In this document: in pieces, positions 36,920-45,098 of the stretch | Position numbering within the stretch: position 1 is the stretch's first letter | Layout of the letters: each line of letters begins with the position of its first letter | Assembly (NCBI GenBank): GCA_016714785.1 | Contig: JADKCC010000065.1 | Span: forward strand, 1-59,415 | DNA length: 59,415 nucleotides | Direction: 5' to 3' | Origin: Saprospiraceae bacterium | Lineage (GTDB): Bacteria > Bacteroidota > Bacteroidia > Chitinophagales > Saprospiraceae | The notes under the pieces: model-generated | The model's input: only the letters and a program-made list of their open reading frames with translations | What the model was told of the DNA's origin: nothing | Databases searched by the model: none | Position numbers and translations under genes: made by a program

Positions 36920-37513
36920 ATGCACATTGATACTGATTTACTGATTGCTTATGGGGCGGTAGCCAAAAAATATGATAAAGGTGATTTTATCTTTTATGAA
37001 GGTGATCAATGCCGTTTTTATTACCAATTATTAGAAGGAAGGGTTAAAATGTGCAATTATAATGATGAAGGAAGGATCTTCATACAAGGCTTATTTAACC
37101 CAGGTGACAGCTTCGGTGAGCCGCCACTTTTTATCAATGAGTTGTACCCTTCTTGTGCACAAACAGATACGAATGCCATCATTTATAAACTATCTAAAGA
37201 TACCTTGCTGAAACTTCTGACAGATTACCCTTCATTACAGATGCAGTTTATTACCAATTTTGCACAGCGCTTGTACCAAAAATCTTCTAACACCAAAAAC
37301 ATAGTCAGTCCCCATCCTGAAGAAAGAATTTTTGGATTTCTAAAAAGGTATAAAAAGGAAAATACTATTGGCAAAGAAAAAATAATCATCCCATATACCC
37401 GTCAGCAAATCGCTGATTTTCTTGGGTTAAGGGTAGAGACTGTAATCAGAACGATCATAAAAATGAACGAAGAAGGAAAATTAGAAATAAGAAAACATAA
37501 ATTGTATTATTGA
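36920..37513 (+). CDS. Crp/Fnr family regulator, DNR-like (copy 2)
   Basis: 198 residues from the ATG at 36920; an in-frame ATG 30 bp upstream lies before the -7 box and is not preferred. Very close to copy 1 over the whole length, including GDFIFYEGDQCRFYYQLLEG, and identical through TRQQIADFLGLRVETVIRT, so both should recognise the same site. It differs from copy 1 at a few cysteines. First gene of copy 2, 1 bp before the membrane gene. Confidence 0.85.
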   Translation: MHIDTDLLIAYGAVAKKYDKGDFIFYEGDQCRFYYQLLEGRVKMCNYNDEGRIFIQGLFNPGDSFGEPPLFINELYPSCAQTDTNAIIYKLSKDTLLKLLTDYPSLQMQFITNFAQRLYQKSSNTKNIVSPHPEERIFGFLKRYKKENTIGKEKIIIPYTRQQIADFLGLRVETVIRTIIKMNEEGKLEIRKHKLYY

Positions 37514-37514
37514 A

Positions 37515-38735
37515 ATGAATGTAATCAAAAAGGATTTATTTGTAAAAATGTCGCTTATCAATCTCACAGTGGTGGCTCTGATTGGTACTTTAATGAGGTA
37601 TAAAATAGGGTTTGAATTTCCTATTTTTAGCCAGAAATATCTGTTGCATGCACATTCGCATTTTGCCTTTGCTGGTTGGGTGACACATACATTATTCACC
37701 CTGATGGTCTTTACTGTAAGTGATCAAATCAAAAAACCCAAGTTATTTAACCGTCTCATTATAGCCAATCTAATTTGTGCCTTCGGGATGTTGATATCAT
37801 TTACGATCCAAGGATATGGGGCCGTTTCTATTACTTTTTCTACACTATCTGTTTTTGTGGGTTATGTTTATACCTACTTTTTTTATAAAGAATTAAATTC
37901 CATCCCGAGTCACCCTTCCAGTCCTTGGTTTAAGGCGGCATTATTGTTTAATATACTATCTTCTTTGGGTACATTTTATTTAGCCTACATGATGGCATCC
38001 AAAAATATCAACCAATCTGCTTATCTCGGGTCTGTATATTTTTATTTGCACTTCCAGTACAGCGGATGGTTTATGTTTGCCATTATGGGATTGATTATAC
38101 ATAAATTGAGTGCCTTCCCTACATTTTTTTACAATCCAAAGCTATTTTATTCGTTTTTTACCGCTTGCATGCCAGCCTATTTTCTTTCTATTTTGTGGGT
38201 AGATTTGCCGTGGTTTCTATTTGTATTTCCCGTTGTGGCCGTTGTATTACAGTTGTACGGATTGATATTGTTCCTAAAAATGATCAGACATAGTGCTCAA
38301 GATATGTTATCTAAATGGTCTTTTCCAGTCAGGTGGCTTCTAGGATTGGCTTTGATGGCTCTGATTATCAAACTATTATTGCAAGCAGGCAGTATCTTTC
38401 CGGATGTGAGCAAACTCGCTTTTGGCTTTAGGTCTATAGTGATTGCTTATTTACATTTGGTATTATTGGGGTTTACGACATTGTTTTTGCTAGGATATAT
38501 GCTTTTGGAAGGCTATATTTCATACCATAAAAAGGCAATCATGGCTTTAGTGCTTTTTAGTTTAGGTGTTTTTGGCAACGAGTTTGTGCTTATGGTACAG
38601 GGCGTCGCTTCATTTGGCTATGTCTTGATACCTTATATTAATGAGACACTCTTTGCAGTCAGTTTATTTATGCTTTTCAGTCTCATAGGATTGGTTTATT
38701 TTTACAGAAAAATACCACGAAATGATGTTTTATGA
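37515..38735 (+). CDS. Polytopic membrane protein with haem-copper-oxidase-like His motifs (copy 2)
   Basis: 406 residues, paralogue of the protein at 11227 with all the membrane histidine motifs kept (LLHAHSHFAFAGWVTH, YFYLHFQYSGWFMF, AYLHLVLLGFTTLF). Conservation of these histidines across two diverged copies argues that they are functional, for haem or copper. Intact, unlike several copy-2 maturation genes. Function inferred only from context. Confidence 0.55.
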   Translation: MNVIKKDLFVKMSLINLTVVALIGTLMRYKIGFEFPIFSQKYLLHAHSHFAFAGWVTHTLFTLMVFTVSDQIKKPKLFNRLIIANLICAFGMLISFTIQGYGAVSITFSTLSVFVGYVYTYFFYKELNSIPSHPSSPWFKAALLFNILSSLGTFYLAYMMASKNINQSAYLGSVYFYLHFQYSGWFMFAIMGLIIHKLSAFPTFFYNPKLFYSFFTACMPAYFLSILWVDLPWFLFVFPVVAVVLQLYGLILFLKMIRHSAQDMLSKWSFPVRWLLGLALMALIIKLLLQAGSIFPDVSKLAFGFRSIVIAYLHLVLLGFTTLFLLGYMLLEGYISYHKKAIMALVLFSLGVFGNEFVLMVQGVASFGYVLIPYINETLFAVSLFMLFSLIGLVYFYRKIPRNDVL

Positions 38736-38775
38736 CTACACGCATAAATTATAATTCAATTTATTAACAACTTTG
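38729..38775 (+). promoter_or_regulatory. Crp/Fnr-type palindrome and promoter of fasciclin gene copy 2
   Basis: TTTATGA-CTACAC-GCATAAA (38729-38748) with a -7-like CAACTTTG (38768-38775). Same inner mismatch as in fasciclin copy 1, same 33.5-bp distance. It overlaps the stop codon region of the membrane gene. Confidence 0.75.
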
Positions 38776-38795
38776 TGTCATCAAAATTAAAAATC

Positions 38796-39362
38796 ATGAC
38801 ACGTAATTTTCAAATCCTTTTTGTGCTAATTCTATTTGCATTTATTTCATGCAAATCATCAAGCGCTGAATCACCATCTACAGATGCTCCTAACTCTGAC
38901 GTTACGGCGGCAGCAGATGGTGTAGGTCAGTCAAATGTACAAGATAATGTCTCCAATCCTAATATTGTGCAGGTGGCTATCGGCAGCAAAGACCACACCA
39001 CACTTGTAGCAGCAGTCAAAGCGGGTGGACTAGTAGATGTTCTCTCTAATGCGGGACCATTTACAGTATTTGCACCTACTAATGCTGCCTTCGATAAATT
39101 ACCTGCCGGTACGGTAGATGGACTTTTAAAACCAGAAAGTAAAGCTGATCTTGTCAATATCCTTGAATACCATACGTATGTAGGTGCACTCAAACCTGAG
39201 TACTTCCAAGAAGGCCAATCGTATGAACAAGTAAATGGTAAAAAGGTAAACATCACTGTAAAAGATGGTAAAACGTATGTAAATGGCAGTGAAATCGTAG
39301 CATCTATTAGTACATCTAATGGTTGGATTCACGTCATAAGCGATGTTTTACTCCCCAAATAA
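38796..39362 (+). CDS. Fasciclin (FAS1) domain lipoprotein, copy 2
   Basis: 188 residues from the ATG at 38796, aligned with the start of copy 1 (MTRNF); an ATG 21 bp upstream would lie within the -7 region. Lipobox FISCKSS, Ser/Ala linker, one FAS1 domain with GPFTVFAPTNAAFDKLP and NGWIHVISDVLLP. The sequence is very close to copy 1. Surface-exposed lipoprotein in the N2O regulon. Confidence 0.87.
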   Translation: MTRNFQILFVLILFAFISCKSSSAESPSTDAPNSDVTAAADGVGQSNVQDNVSNPNIVQVAIGSKDHTTLVAAVKAGGLVDVLSNAGPFTVFAPTNAAFDKLPAGTVDGLLKPESKADLVNILEYHTYVGALKPEYFQEGQSYEQVNGKKVNITVKDGKTYVNGSEIVASISTSNGWIHVISDVLLPK

Positions 39363-39403
39363 TAAGGTTTTTCATTTTTTTATACTGTATAATTTTATAG
39401 ATG

Positions 39404-39437
39404 GAGCCTTGGGTCATTTTGTGATTCAAGGCTTTTT
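39404..39437 (+). terminator. Intrinsic terminator after fasciclin copy 2
   Basis: GAGCCTTG pairs with CAAGGC, followed by TTTTT. It has the same loop GGTCATTTTGTGATT as the copy-1 terminator, so the end of the gene was duplicated with it. Confidence 0.8.
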
Positions 39438-39571
39438 AAATAATACGTAATGAATATGATTCTTATCACGTAGTAAAACTAAATCATTGTGGTAGCAAAT
39501 AGTTAATTTTGTATTTTAGTCATAAATAATCGTACATATATGATCATTTTTCAATCAGTAAACATAAACAA

Positions 39572-39895
39572 ATGAAACATTTCCTCTTTATTTTATTACT
39601 GGCATGTAGCCAAAATGCTTCACTAGGTACTTCTAGCTGTTCAAGCACGTTCATAGAAATAGCATATCAAAACAACATCCGATCTGTAGAAATAATAGTT
39701 GGTGGTATGAGTTGTCAAAAAGGGTGCGCCGATGGAATTGATAAAAAATTAAAAACCGTATCAGGCATTCTCAAAAGCAAAACAAAACTCGAAACAGGTA
39801 TTTGCAAAGTAACATATGATGATCAAAAAATTAAATTACAAGCTATCTTAGATATCATAGTAGAAAAGGGATATACCGCTAAGCTCAAAATTTAA
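39572..39895 (+). CDS. Exported heavy-metal-associated (HMA) domain protein
   Basis: 107 residues: signal peptide (about 1-19), then an HMA domain with the metal site GMSCQKGCA (about 47-55) and the ferredoxin-like beta-alpha-beta pattern. The extra residues between the cysteines are the normal GMxCxxGC form. It probably binds Cu(I) in the periplasm and could help supply copper to NosZ. Alone on the plus strand between modules; no recognised promoter site. Confidence 0.8.
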   Translation: MKHFLFILLLACSQNASLGTSSCSSTFIEIAYQNNIRSVEIIVGGMSCQKGCADGIDKKLKTVSGILKSKTKLETGICKVTYDDQKIKLQAILDIIVEKGYTAKLKI

Positions 39896-39984
39896 GAACA
39901 CTTTGGATGTCAATAATTTGACTACTTTTCATCTTATCACAGTTGACATCAGAAAAATTATTTTTACATTTTGTCTTAAAATAA

Positions 39985-40006
39985 TAGTGGATATATTTGT
40001 CCATTA
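39985..40006 (+). promoter_or_regulatory. Rrf2/NsrR-like operator overlapping the -7 box (ric group)
   Basis: TAGTGGA-TATATTTG-TCCATTA. The two 7-bp arms pair at 6 of 7 positions and the 8-bp centre is itself a perfect TAnnTTTG -7 box. A TTTG at 39970-39973 is the right distance for a -33 element. A repressor bound here would block RNA polymerase. It matches the site at 48989. Confidence 0.7.
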
Positions 40007-40069
40007 ATAATGAAAGTCATATCTTTGTACTTGATATTTATTTATTAAGGTATGTTTAAATTGTAATAT

Positions 40070-40609
40070 ATGAAAAGTTGGTTGATGTTGATGTGCTTTT
40101 TTATGTCTGTATCAAATGGTGTTAATGGTCAAGATACGATAAGAAATGAGGAACAGGAGATTTCCAAATTTGCGGGATATCACGTCGGTGTAGTACAGAT
40201 TTTATTTGCACACAATGATGGTGAGACCGTCTTTTTTGATAGGACAAGTATTTATTCAGTAGGATTTCCATTTGGCATCACTTTTAATACATCCGGTAAA
40301 TTGAAGATCGACTTGGAAGTGGTGCCTTTTATCAATCCTTATATTTATTCTGATAAAGCTTATGAGATTCACTTATTATATCATCCTGGGATACTATATC
40401 CACTAAAAAATGATTGGACACTTGGACTGAGGGCCGCCTTTGAAATTGGTGTGGGTCAGTTTGGTTTTACACCACTAATAAACAAGACATTTAAGCGAGA
40501 TAAAGGTGCTCAGTTTTTTATCGAAATCGTAGCTCCTGGTCGCTTTGGCCCAGAAAAAACATCAGGTTATACTCAGTTAGGAGGTATTCATCTTGGTTTC
40601 GGTTTCTAA
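40070..40609 (+). CDS. Predicted outer membrane beta-barrel-type protein
   Basis: 179 residues with a signal peptide (1-20, ending VNGQ), alternating polar/hydrophobic strands and a terminal aromatic residue (GGIHLGFGF), as in small Bacteroidota outer membrane barrels. No domain recognised. First gene behind the putative NsrR-like operator and 47 bp upstream of ric, so it is probably part of the NO-stress group. Confidence 0.6.
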   Translation: MKSWLMLMCFFMSVSNGVNGQDTIRNEEQEISKFAGYHVGVVQILFAHNDGETVFFDRTSIYSVGFPFGITFNTSGKLKIDLEVVPFINPYIYSDKAYEIHLLYHPGILYPLKNDWTLGLRAAFEIGVGQFGFTPLINKTFKRDKGAQFFIEIVAPGRFGPEKTSGYTQLGGIHLGFGF

Positions 40610-40656
40610 ACAACAATTTTTTAATAAAATATTTTCAAACAATAATTTTTAATACA

Positions 40657-41391
40657 ATGAATATAAATAATCATTCAGTCATTGGTGACATTGTGGCACA
40701 AAATTTTAAGACAGCAGAAGTATTCAGGTCGTACGGGGTTGACTTTTGTTGCAAGGGCAATCGAGCTTTAGATGACCTCGCGAAGAGTGAAAATCTCGAT
40801 ATCTCAAAACTAATCATGGAGCTAGAGTCTATGAGTGCCACAAATGGTAATACATCGATAGACTTTAAATCATGGCCTTTGGATTTGCTTGCTGATTATA
40901 TCGAGAAGACTTATCACCGATATATAGAAGAAAAAACACCTATCATAAATGAATATCTTACTAAAATATGCAAGGTGCACGGACATAGACATCCTGAGCT
41001 ACATGCAATTCATGAAATCTTCTTATCATCGACATCTGACTTGTTTAGTCACATGCAGAAGGAAGAAAAAATATTATTTCCATACATAAGACAAATGGTA
41101 GCTGACGATAGAAACAAGGTTGTTTACAGGGCTCCTGGTTTTGGTAGTATAAAAAATCCAATTAATATGATGATGGAAGAACACTTGACAGAAGGAGATC
41201 GATATAGAGAAATATCAACTTTATCAAATATCTATACACCTCCTGCTGATGCATGTAATACATATTTAGTTACTTACGGTATGTTAAATGAGTTTGAACT
41301 CAAGCTTCATGAGCATATTCACCTTGAAAATAATATTCTTTTTCCAAGCGCTATAAAATTTGAAGAAATACTGGCTAATAAGTTGAACTAG
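40657..41391 (+). CDS. ric: Iron-sulfur cluster repair di-iron protein Ric/ScdA
   Basis: 244 residues. N-terminal ScdA domain with the cysteine pair YGVDFCCKGNRALDDLA (Cys 31-32), then a hemerythrin-like four-helix domain with His in YHRYIEEKTP, HGHRHPELHAI, HMQKEEKILFP, EEHLTEGDR and HEHIHLENNILFPSA. Ric (YtfE/ScdA) repairs [Fe-S] clusters damaged by NO or oxidants. Its stop is immediately followed by the nrdD ATG, so the two are co-expressed. Confidence 0.93.
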   Translation: MNINNHSVIGDIVAQNFKTAEVFRSYGVDFCCKGNRALDDLAKSENLDISKLIMELESMSATNGNTSIDFKSWPLDLLADYIEKTYHRYIEEKTPIINEYLTKICKVHGHRHPELHAIHEIFLSSTSDLFSHMQKEEKILFPYIRQMVADDRNKVVYRAPGFGSIKNPINMMMEEHLTEGDRYREISTLSNIYTPPADACNTYLVTYGMLNEFELKLHEHIHLENNILFPSAIKFEEILANKLN

Positions 41392-43527
41392 ATGGATGCA
41401 CACCAATTTGTTATAAAGAGAAATGGGGAATACCAAATATTTAGGGATTTTAAAATTAAAGATGCCATTCAGAAGGCTTTTGATAGTGTTTCCGAAAATA
41501 TTAGCGATGAAGATTTTGATAAGGTATTTGATAAAGTTCTGAGATCAATATATTCGATACCTGTCATTTCCGTAGAAGAGATCCAGGATGTCATTGAAAA
41601 AGTATTGTATGAATTACATTACTTTAATGCAATGAGAAGTTTTATGTTATATCGTCACACTCGGAAAATGCAAAGGGAACATGCTAAAGGGTTGAAGGAT
41701 GATACCACCTACATAGATAGCACTCATGCCATAGAAGAGTATATCGATGGTACAGACTGGCGTATTCATGCAAATGCAAATACTTCTTATTCTAATGCTG
41801 GATTGATAAATAACGTTTCTGGCAAAATCATTGCCAATTATTGGTTAGATAAAATTTATTCAAAAGAAGAGGGTTCTGCTCACCGAAACGGAGATATACA
41901 CATCCATGATCTCGATAGTTTGACCGGCTACTGTGCAGGTTGGAGTCTTAGAGTATTACTCAATGAGGGATTTAATGGCGTGAGGGGAAGGGTCGAGAGT
42001 CGGCCACCTAATCATTTTAGGGAAGCACTGGGCCAAATGGCTAATTTTCTCGGTATTCTTCAGAGCGAGTGGGCTGGTGCACAGGCTTTCAGTTCGTTTG
42101 ATACTTATTTGGCACCCTATGTTTTTAAGGACAATCTGGATTATGAAGATATACTGAAGGCCATAAGAAGTTTTATATACAACCTCAATGTGCCTGCTAG
42201 ATGGGGACAGTCTCCATTTACAAATATCACACTTGACTGGGTAGTGCCTGAAGATTTGAAACCACAGTTTCCATCTAGAAATGATCGCCATCTCTTCGAA
42301 AATATTGAAAATGCCTTTTTACTTGAAAAAGCCAACACATTTGGGTTAAGTTCCCTTACAGAAATGTGTTATGTTCATTTCCAAAGAGAAATGGATTTAA
42401 TCAATAAAGCTTTTTATCAAGTAATGACGGAAGGCGACGCTCATGGACAGCCGTTTACCTTTCCAATACCTACGGTCAATATCACTGAAGATTTTGATTG
42501 GTATGGCGAGAATACCGATATTCTATTTGAAAATACGGCAAAAATAGGCTCTTCTTACTTTCAGAATTTTGTAGGCAGTCAATACATGTTTGAAAACGAT
42601 GGGAATAAGGTTGAAAATCCATTTGCATATAAGCCCAATGCAGTCAGGAGTATGTGCTGTAGATTACAGCTGGATCTCAGAGAATTGCTCAAAAGAGGTA
42701 ACGGATTATTTGGAAGCGCAGAAATGACTGGAAGTATAGGCGTCGTCACGATAAACATGGCTAGACTTGGATACATTTATGCTTGCAATAAGATCAAATT
42801 ATTTGAGAAATTGGATCAATTGTTGAATATAGGTAAGTCCACACTTGAAAAAAAGAGGTCCTTTATACAGCAAATGTTTGACCGAGGCTTATACCCTTAC
42901 ACAAAAAGATATCTCACAGGGTTTAAAAATCACTTTTCTACCATCGGTGTGAATGGAATGAATGAAATGATACTAAATTTCTCTAAAAACAAATATGATA
43001 TAAGTACAAATGAAGGTATTCTATTTGCGGAAGAAATTCTTGATTATATTCGACTAAGGTTAAAAGAATATCAGGAACAGACAGGTAATCTATATAATCT
43101 GGAGGCAACACCGGCTGAAGGTACAACCTATCGTTTTGCAAAAGAAGATATTAAAAGATTTCCAAATATAATTCAGGCAGGCGAAAACGACCATATATAT
43201 TATACCAATAGTTCGCAGTTATCAGTAGATTATACGGATGATCCATTTGAAGCTTTGTTATTACAGGATAATTTACAGTGCAAATATACAGGTGGGACAG
43301 TGTTGCATTTGTATATGAGCGAAAAAATTAGTAACGCGGAATCATGTAGAAATTTTGTAAAAAAGGTCATTACAAATTTCAGACTCCCTTATATTACAGT
43401 GACACCACTTTTTAGTATTTGTCCTGTACACGGATATCTAAATGGAGAGCACGATTATTGTCATCTCTGCGATGATATATTATTAGAAAATTTAAATACA
43501 CAAAAATATGAACTTAGTCAAAAGTAA
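41392..43527 (+). CDS. nrdD: Anaerobic ribonucleoside-triphosphate reductase NrdD, main open frame
   Basis: 711 residues. N-terminal ATP cone (FVIKRNGEYQIF to about 90), then the class III catalytic barrel (HIHDLDSLTGYCAGWSLR, GAQAFSSFDTYLAPY, TFPIPTVNITEDFDW, AEMTGSIGVVTINMARLGY) and the zinc site CPVH...CHLC near the end. The frame stops at 43527 before the essential glycyl-radical tail, which is found one base away in another frame (43508-43690). NrdD makes deoxynucleotides without oxygen. As written the enzyme lacks its radical domain; a 1-nt insertion near 43500-43530 explains it. Confidence 0.9.
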   Translation: MDAHQFVIKRNGEYQIFRDFKIKDAIQKAFDSVSENISDEDFDKVFDKVLRSIYSIPVISVEEIQDVIEKVLYELHYFNAMRSFMLYRHTRKMQREHAKGLKDDTTYIDSTHAIEEYIDGTDWRIHANANTSYSNAGLINNVSGKIIANYWLDKIYSKEEGSAHRNGDIHIHDLDSLTGYCAGWSLRVLLNEGFNGVRGRVESRPPNHFREALGQMANFLGILQSEWAGAQAFSSFDTYLAPYVFKDNLDYEDILKAIRSFIYNLNVPARWGQSPFTNITLDWVVPEDLKPQFPSRNDRHLFENIENAFLLEKANTFGLSSLTEMCYVHFQREMDLINKAFYQVMTEGDAHGQPFTFPIPTVNITEDFDWYGENTDILFENTAKIGSSYFQNFVGSQYMFENDGNKVENPFAYKPNAVRSMCCRLQLDLRELLKRGNGLFGSAEMTGSIGVVTINMARLGYIYACNKIKLFEKLDQLLNIGKSTLEKKRSFIQQMFDRGLYPYTKRYLTGFKNHFSTIGVNGMNEMILNFSKNKYDISTNEGILFAEEILDYIRLRLKEYQEQTGNLYNLEATPAEGTTYRFAKEDIKRFPNIIQAGENDHIYYTNSSQLSVDYTDDPFEALLLQDNLQCKYTGGTVLHLYMSEKISNAESCRNFVKKVITNFRLPYITVTPLFSICPVHGYLNGEHDYCHLCDDILLENLNTQKYELSQK

Positions 43528-43690
43528 CTCAATACTCGAAATGCATGTAGAAAAAAGGACAAAATGTCTTGTTTACACAAGAGTGATGGGTTATCATCGT
43601 CCTGTAGAAAGTTTTAATAAAGGAAAAAAAGGTGAACACAAACAGCGAACATATTTTAGACAACAAATGGAGCAGAAAGTCAATACATAG
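43508..43690 (+). pseudogene. nrdD: Glycyl-radical tail of NrdD in the +1 frame
   Basis: Reads ...EKRTKCLVYTRVMGYHRPVESFNKGKKG then EHKQRTYF. The pattern RVxGYxRPVxxxNxGK is the class III RNR glycyl-radical motif (radical on the Gly of VMGY). It completes the NrdD protein upstream after a shift of one base. The tail overlaps the start of nrdG. Confidence 0.8.
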
Positions 43691-44345
43691 TTTAACGCCT
43701 TTCACACTCATAGACTATCCCGATAAAACATCTTGTGTACTATGGTTTGCAGGGTGTAATATGAGGTGCGTCTATTGTTACAATCCTGAAATAGTAAAGG
43801 GTAAAGGAAAGTATAATTTTTATGATATCAGAGACTTCCTTAGATCTCGTGTAGGCCTGCTTGATGCAGTGGTCTTAAGTGGGGGAGAAGTGTCTGATGC
43901 ATGATTCAGTCATAGATATGTTGGTGCCATAAAAACAATGGGACTTTTGGTAAAAATAGATACAAATGGTAGTAAACCAGACGCTTTAAAATATTTGCTC
44001 GATCATTTATTAATTGATTATGTTTCCCTAGATTTTAAAGCACTCCCGTACAAATTTTATGAGATTACAGGATCAGATTTTTATGACCATTTTGTCAGCT
44101 CATTGAGTATCTTGCAGAATGCTATCATTGATTTTGAAGTTAGAACAACTATCCATTCATCTCTTTTTACAAAAACGGATCTGGAATCTATGATAGAAAT
44201 TTTATCTAGCTTTGGATATCAAGGAAAATACTATCTACAATATTTTCGCCCAGGCATGGGAACACTTGGTAATATAGGTGATTCAAGTTTTGAACCAAAT
44301 TTGAAAGATATTAATGGCAAAGGTATGGAAGTAATATTTAGGTAA
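43632..44345 (+). pseudogene. nrdG: Anaerobic RNR activating protein NrdG (radical SAM), with small indels
   Basis: GTG start at 43632 with a purine-rich RBS; 237 residues if read through. Radical-SAM cluster motif CNMRCVYC at about 39-46, SGGE motif near 84, and the C-terminal continuation VKIDTNGSKP. In the annotated frame a TGA interrupts at 43902-43904. Alternative reading of 43890-43935 gives C-L-M-H-D-S-V-I-D-M-L-G, the expected 18-residue spacing to KTMG, so a +1 and a -1 indel about 40 bp apart flank the break. NrdG generates the NrdD glycyl radical. Confidence 0.8.
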
Positions 44346-44580
44346 AATGTACGTACAATAAATACTGAAGCCTTTGTTAAACCTAATCATTAGATGTATT
44401 GGACTCTGCCTATTATCTTGCAATATTACTTTTGGTTTTTACCTTGTCAAATAATTATTAGGCAATATCTTAAAAACAATGCATCTTGTTGGCCGTTTAA
44501 ATATGTGTCATCGAGTGATGATTGATTTTTAATGCCATTAATTCTTAATATTGTTCTAACCCAAAAAAGAAAATTAACAT

Positions 44581-45012
44581 ATGTTTTCAAAAGCCTGTGA
44601 GTATGCCATAAGAGCGTCTATATATATTGCATCCCAAACGATAGAAGGTAATCGAGTAAGTTTGATAGATGTATCAAATAAAATTGATTCGCCAGAAGCG
44701 TTTACTTCCAAAATTTTACAGAAGCTCGTAAAATCTAAGATTATACAATCCATAAAGGGACCTAGAGGAGGGTTTGAAATAGAGAAAAACAACATGGAAG
44801 CCATCAGCTTGAAGATGATTGTGGAAGCTTTTGAAGGAGATGTTTTATACCGGTGCAGTCTAGGACTTAATAAGTGTTCAGACTTACATCCTTGCCCATT
44901 TCATCACAAATATAAACCTATAAAACAAAATTTAATCCATATTTTTGAAACTACAAGTTTAAAGGATTTAATACATCAGGATTTAGAAGACCCTACATTT
45001 CTGAAAACATAA
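44581..45012 (+). CDS. Rrf2 family regulator, NsrR-like
   Basis: 143 residues. Winged helix at the N-terminus (CEYAIRASIYIAS, then IIQSIKGPRGGFEI) and three cysteines (C92, C99, C105 in CSLGLNKCSDLHPC) placed as the cluster ligands of NsrR/IscR. Such proteins sense NO through their Fe-S cluster. Flanked by ric-nrd and NO reductase genes, both preceded by the same candidate operator. Its own promoter shows no clear copy of that site. Confidence 0.8.
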   Translation: MFSKACEYAIRASIYIASQTIEGNRVSLIDVSNKIDSPEAFTSKILQKLVKSKIIQSIKGPRGGFEIEKNNMEAISLKMIVEAFEGDVLYRCSLGLNKCSDLHPCPFHHKYKPIKQNLIHIFETTSLKDLIHQDLEDPTFLKT

Positions 45013-45014
45013 AA

Positions 45015-45039
45015 AGAGCCCCAAGAGTCTTGGAGCTCT
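45015..45039. terminator. Bidirectional terminator between rrf2 and NO reductase
   Basis: AGAGCCCCAAG (45015-45025) and CTTGGAGCTCT (45029-45039) pair with one mismatch, with A and T runs on both sides, between the convergent genes. Confidence 0.85.
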
Positions 45040-45098
45040 AAAAACAACATATTTAAATCACTATATTTATGTTTTAAATCTTGGTTATACTGTTTCAA

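Noticed and set aside
39507..39526. A seventh Crp/Fnr palindrome before the HMA gene
   Set aside because: Only the right arm TCATAAA is present; the left arm matches poorly and no TTTG lies at the required distance.
41956..42776. Minus-strand open frames across nrdD
   Set aside because: Shadows; the plus-strand frame shows all class III RNR motifs.
43902..43904. TGA in nrdG as selenocysteine
   Set aside because: The flanking sequence in that frame does not resemble NrdG, whereas the shifted frame does, so indels are the better explanation.
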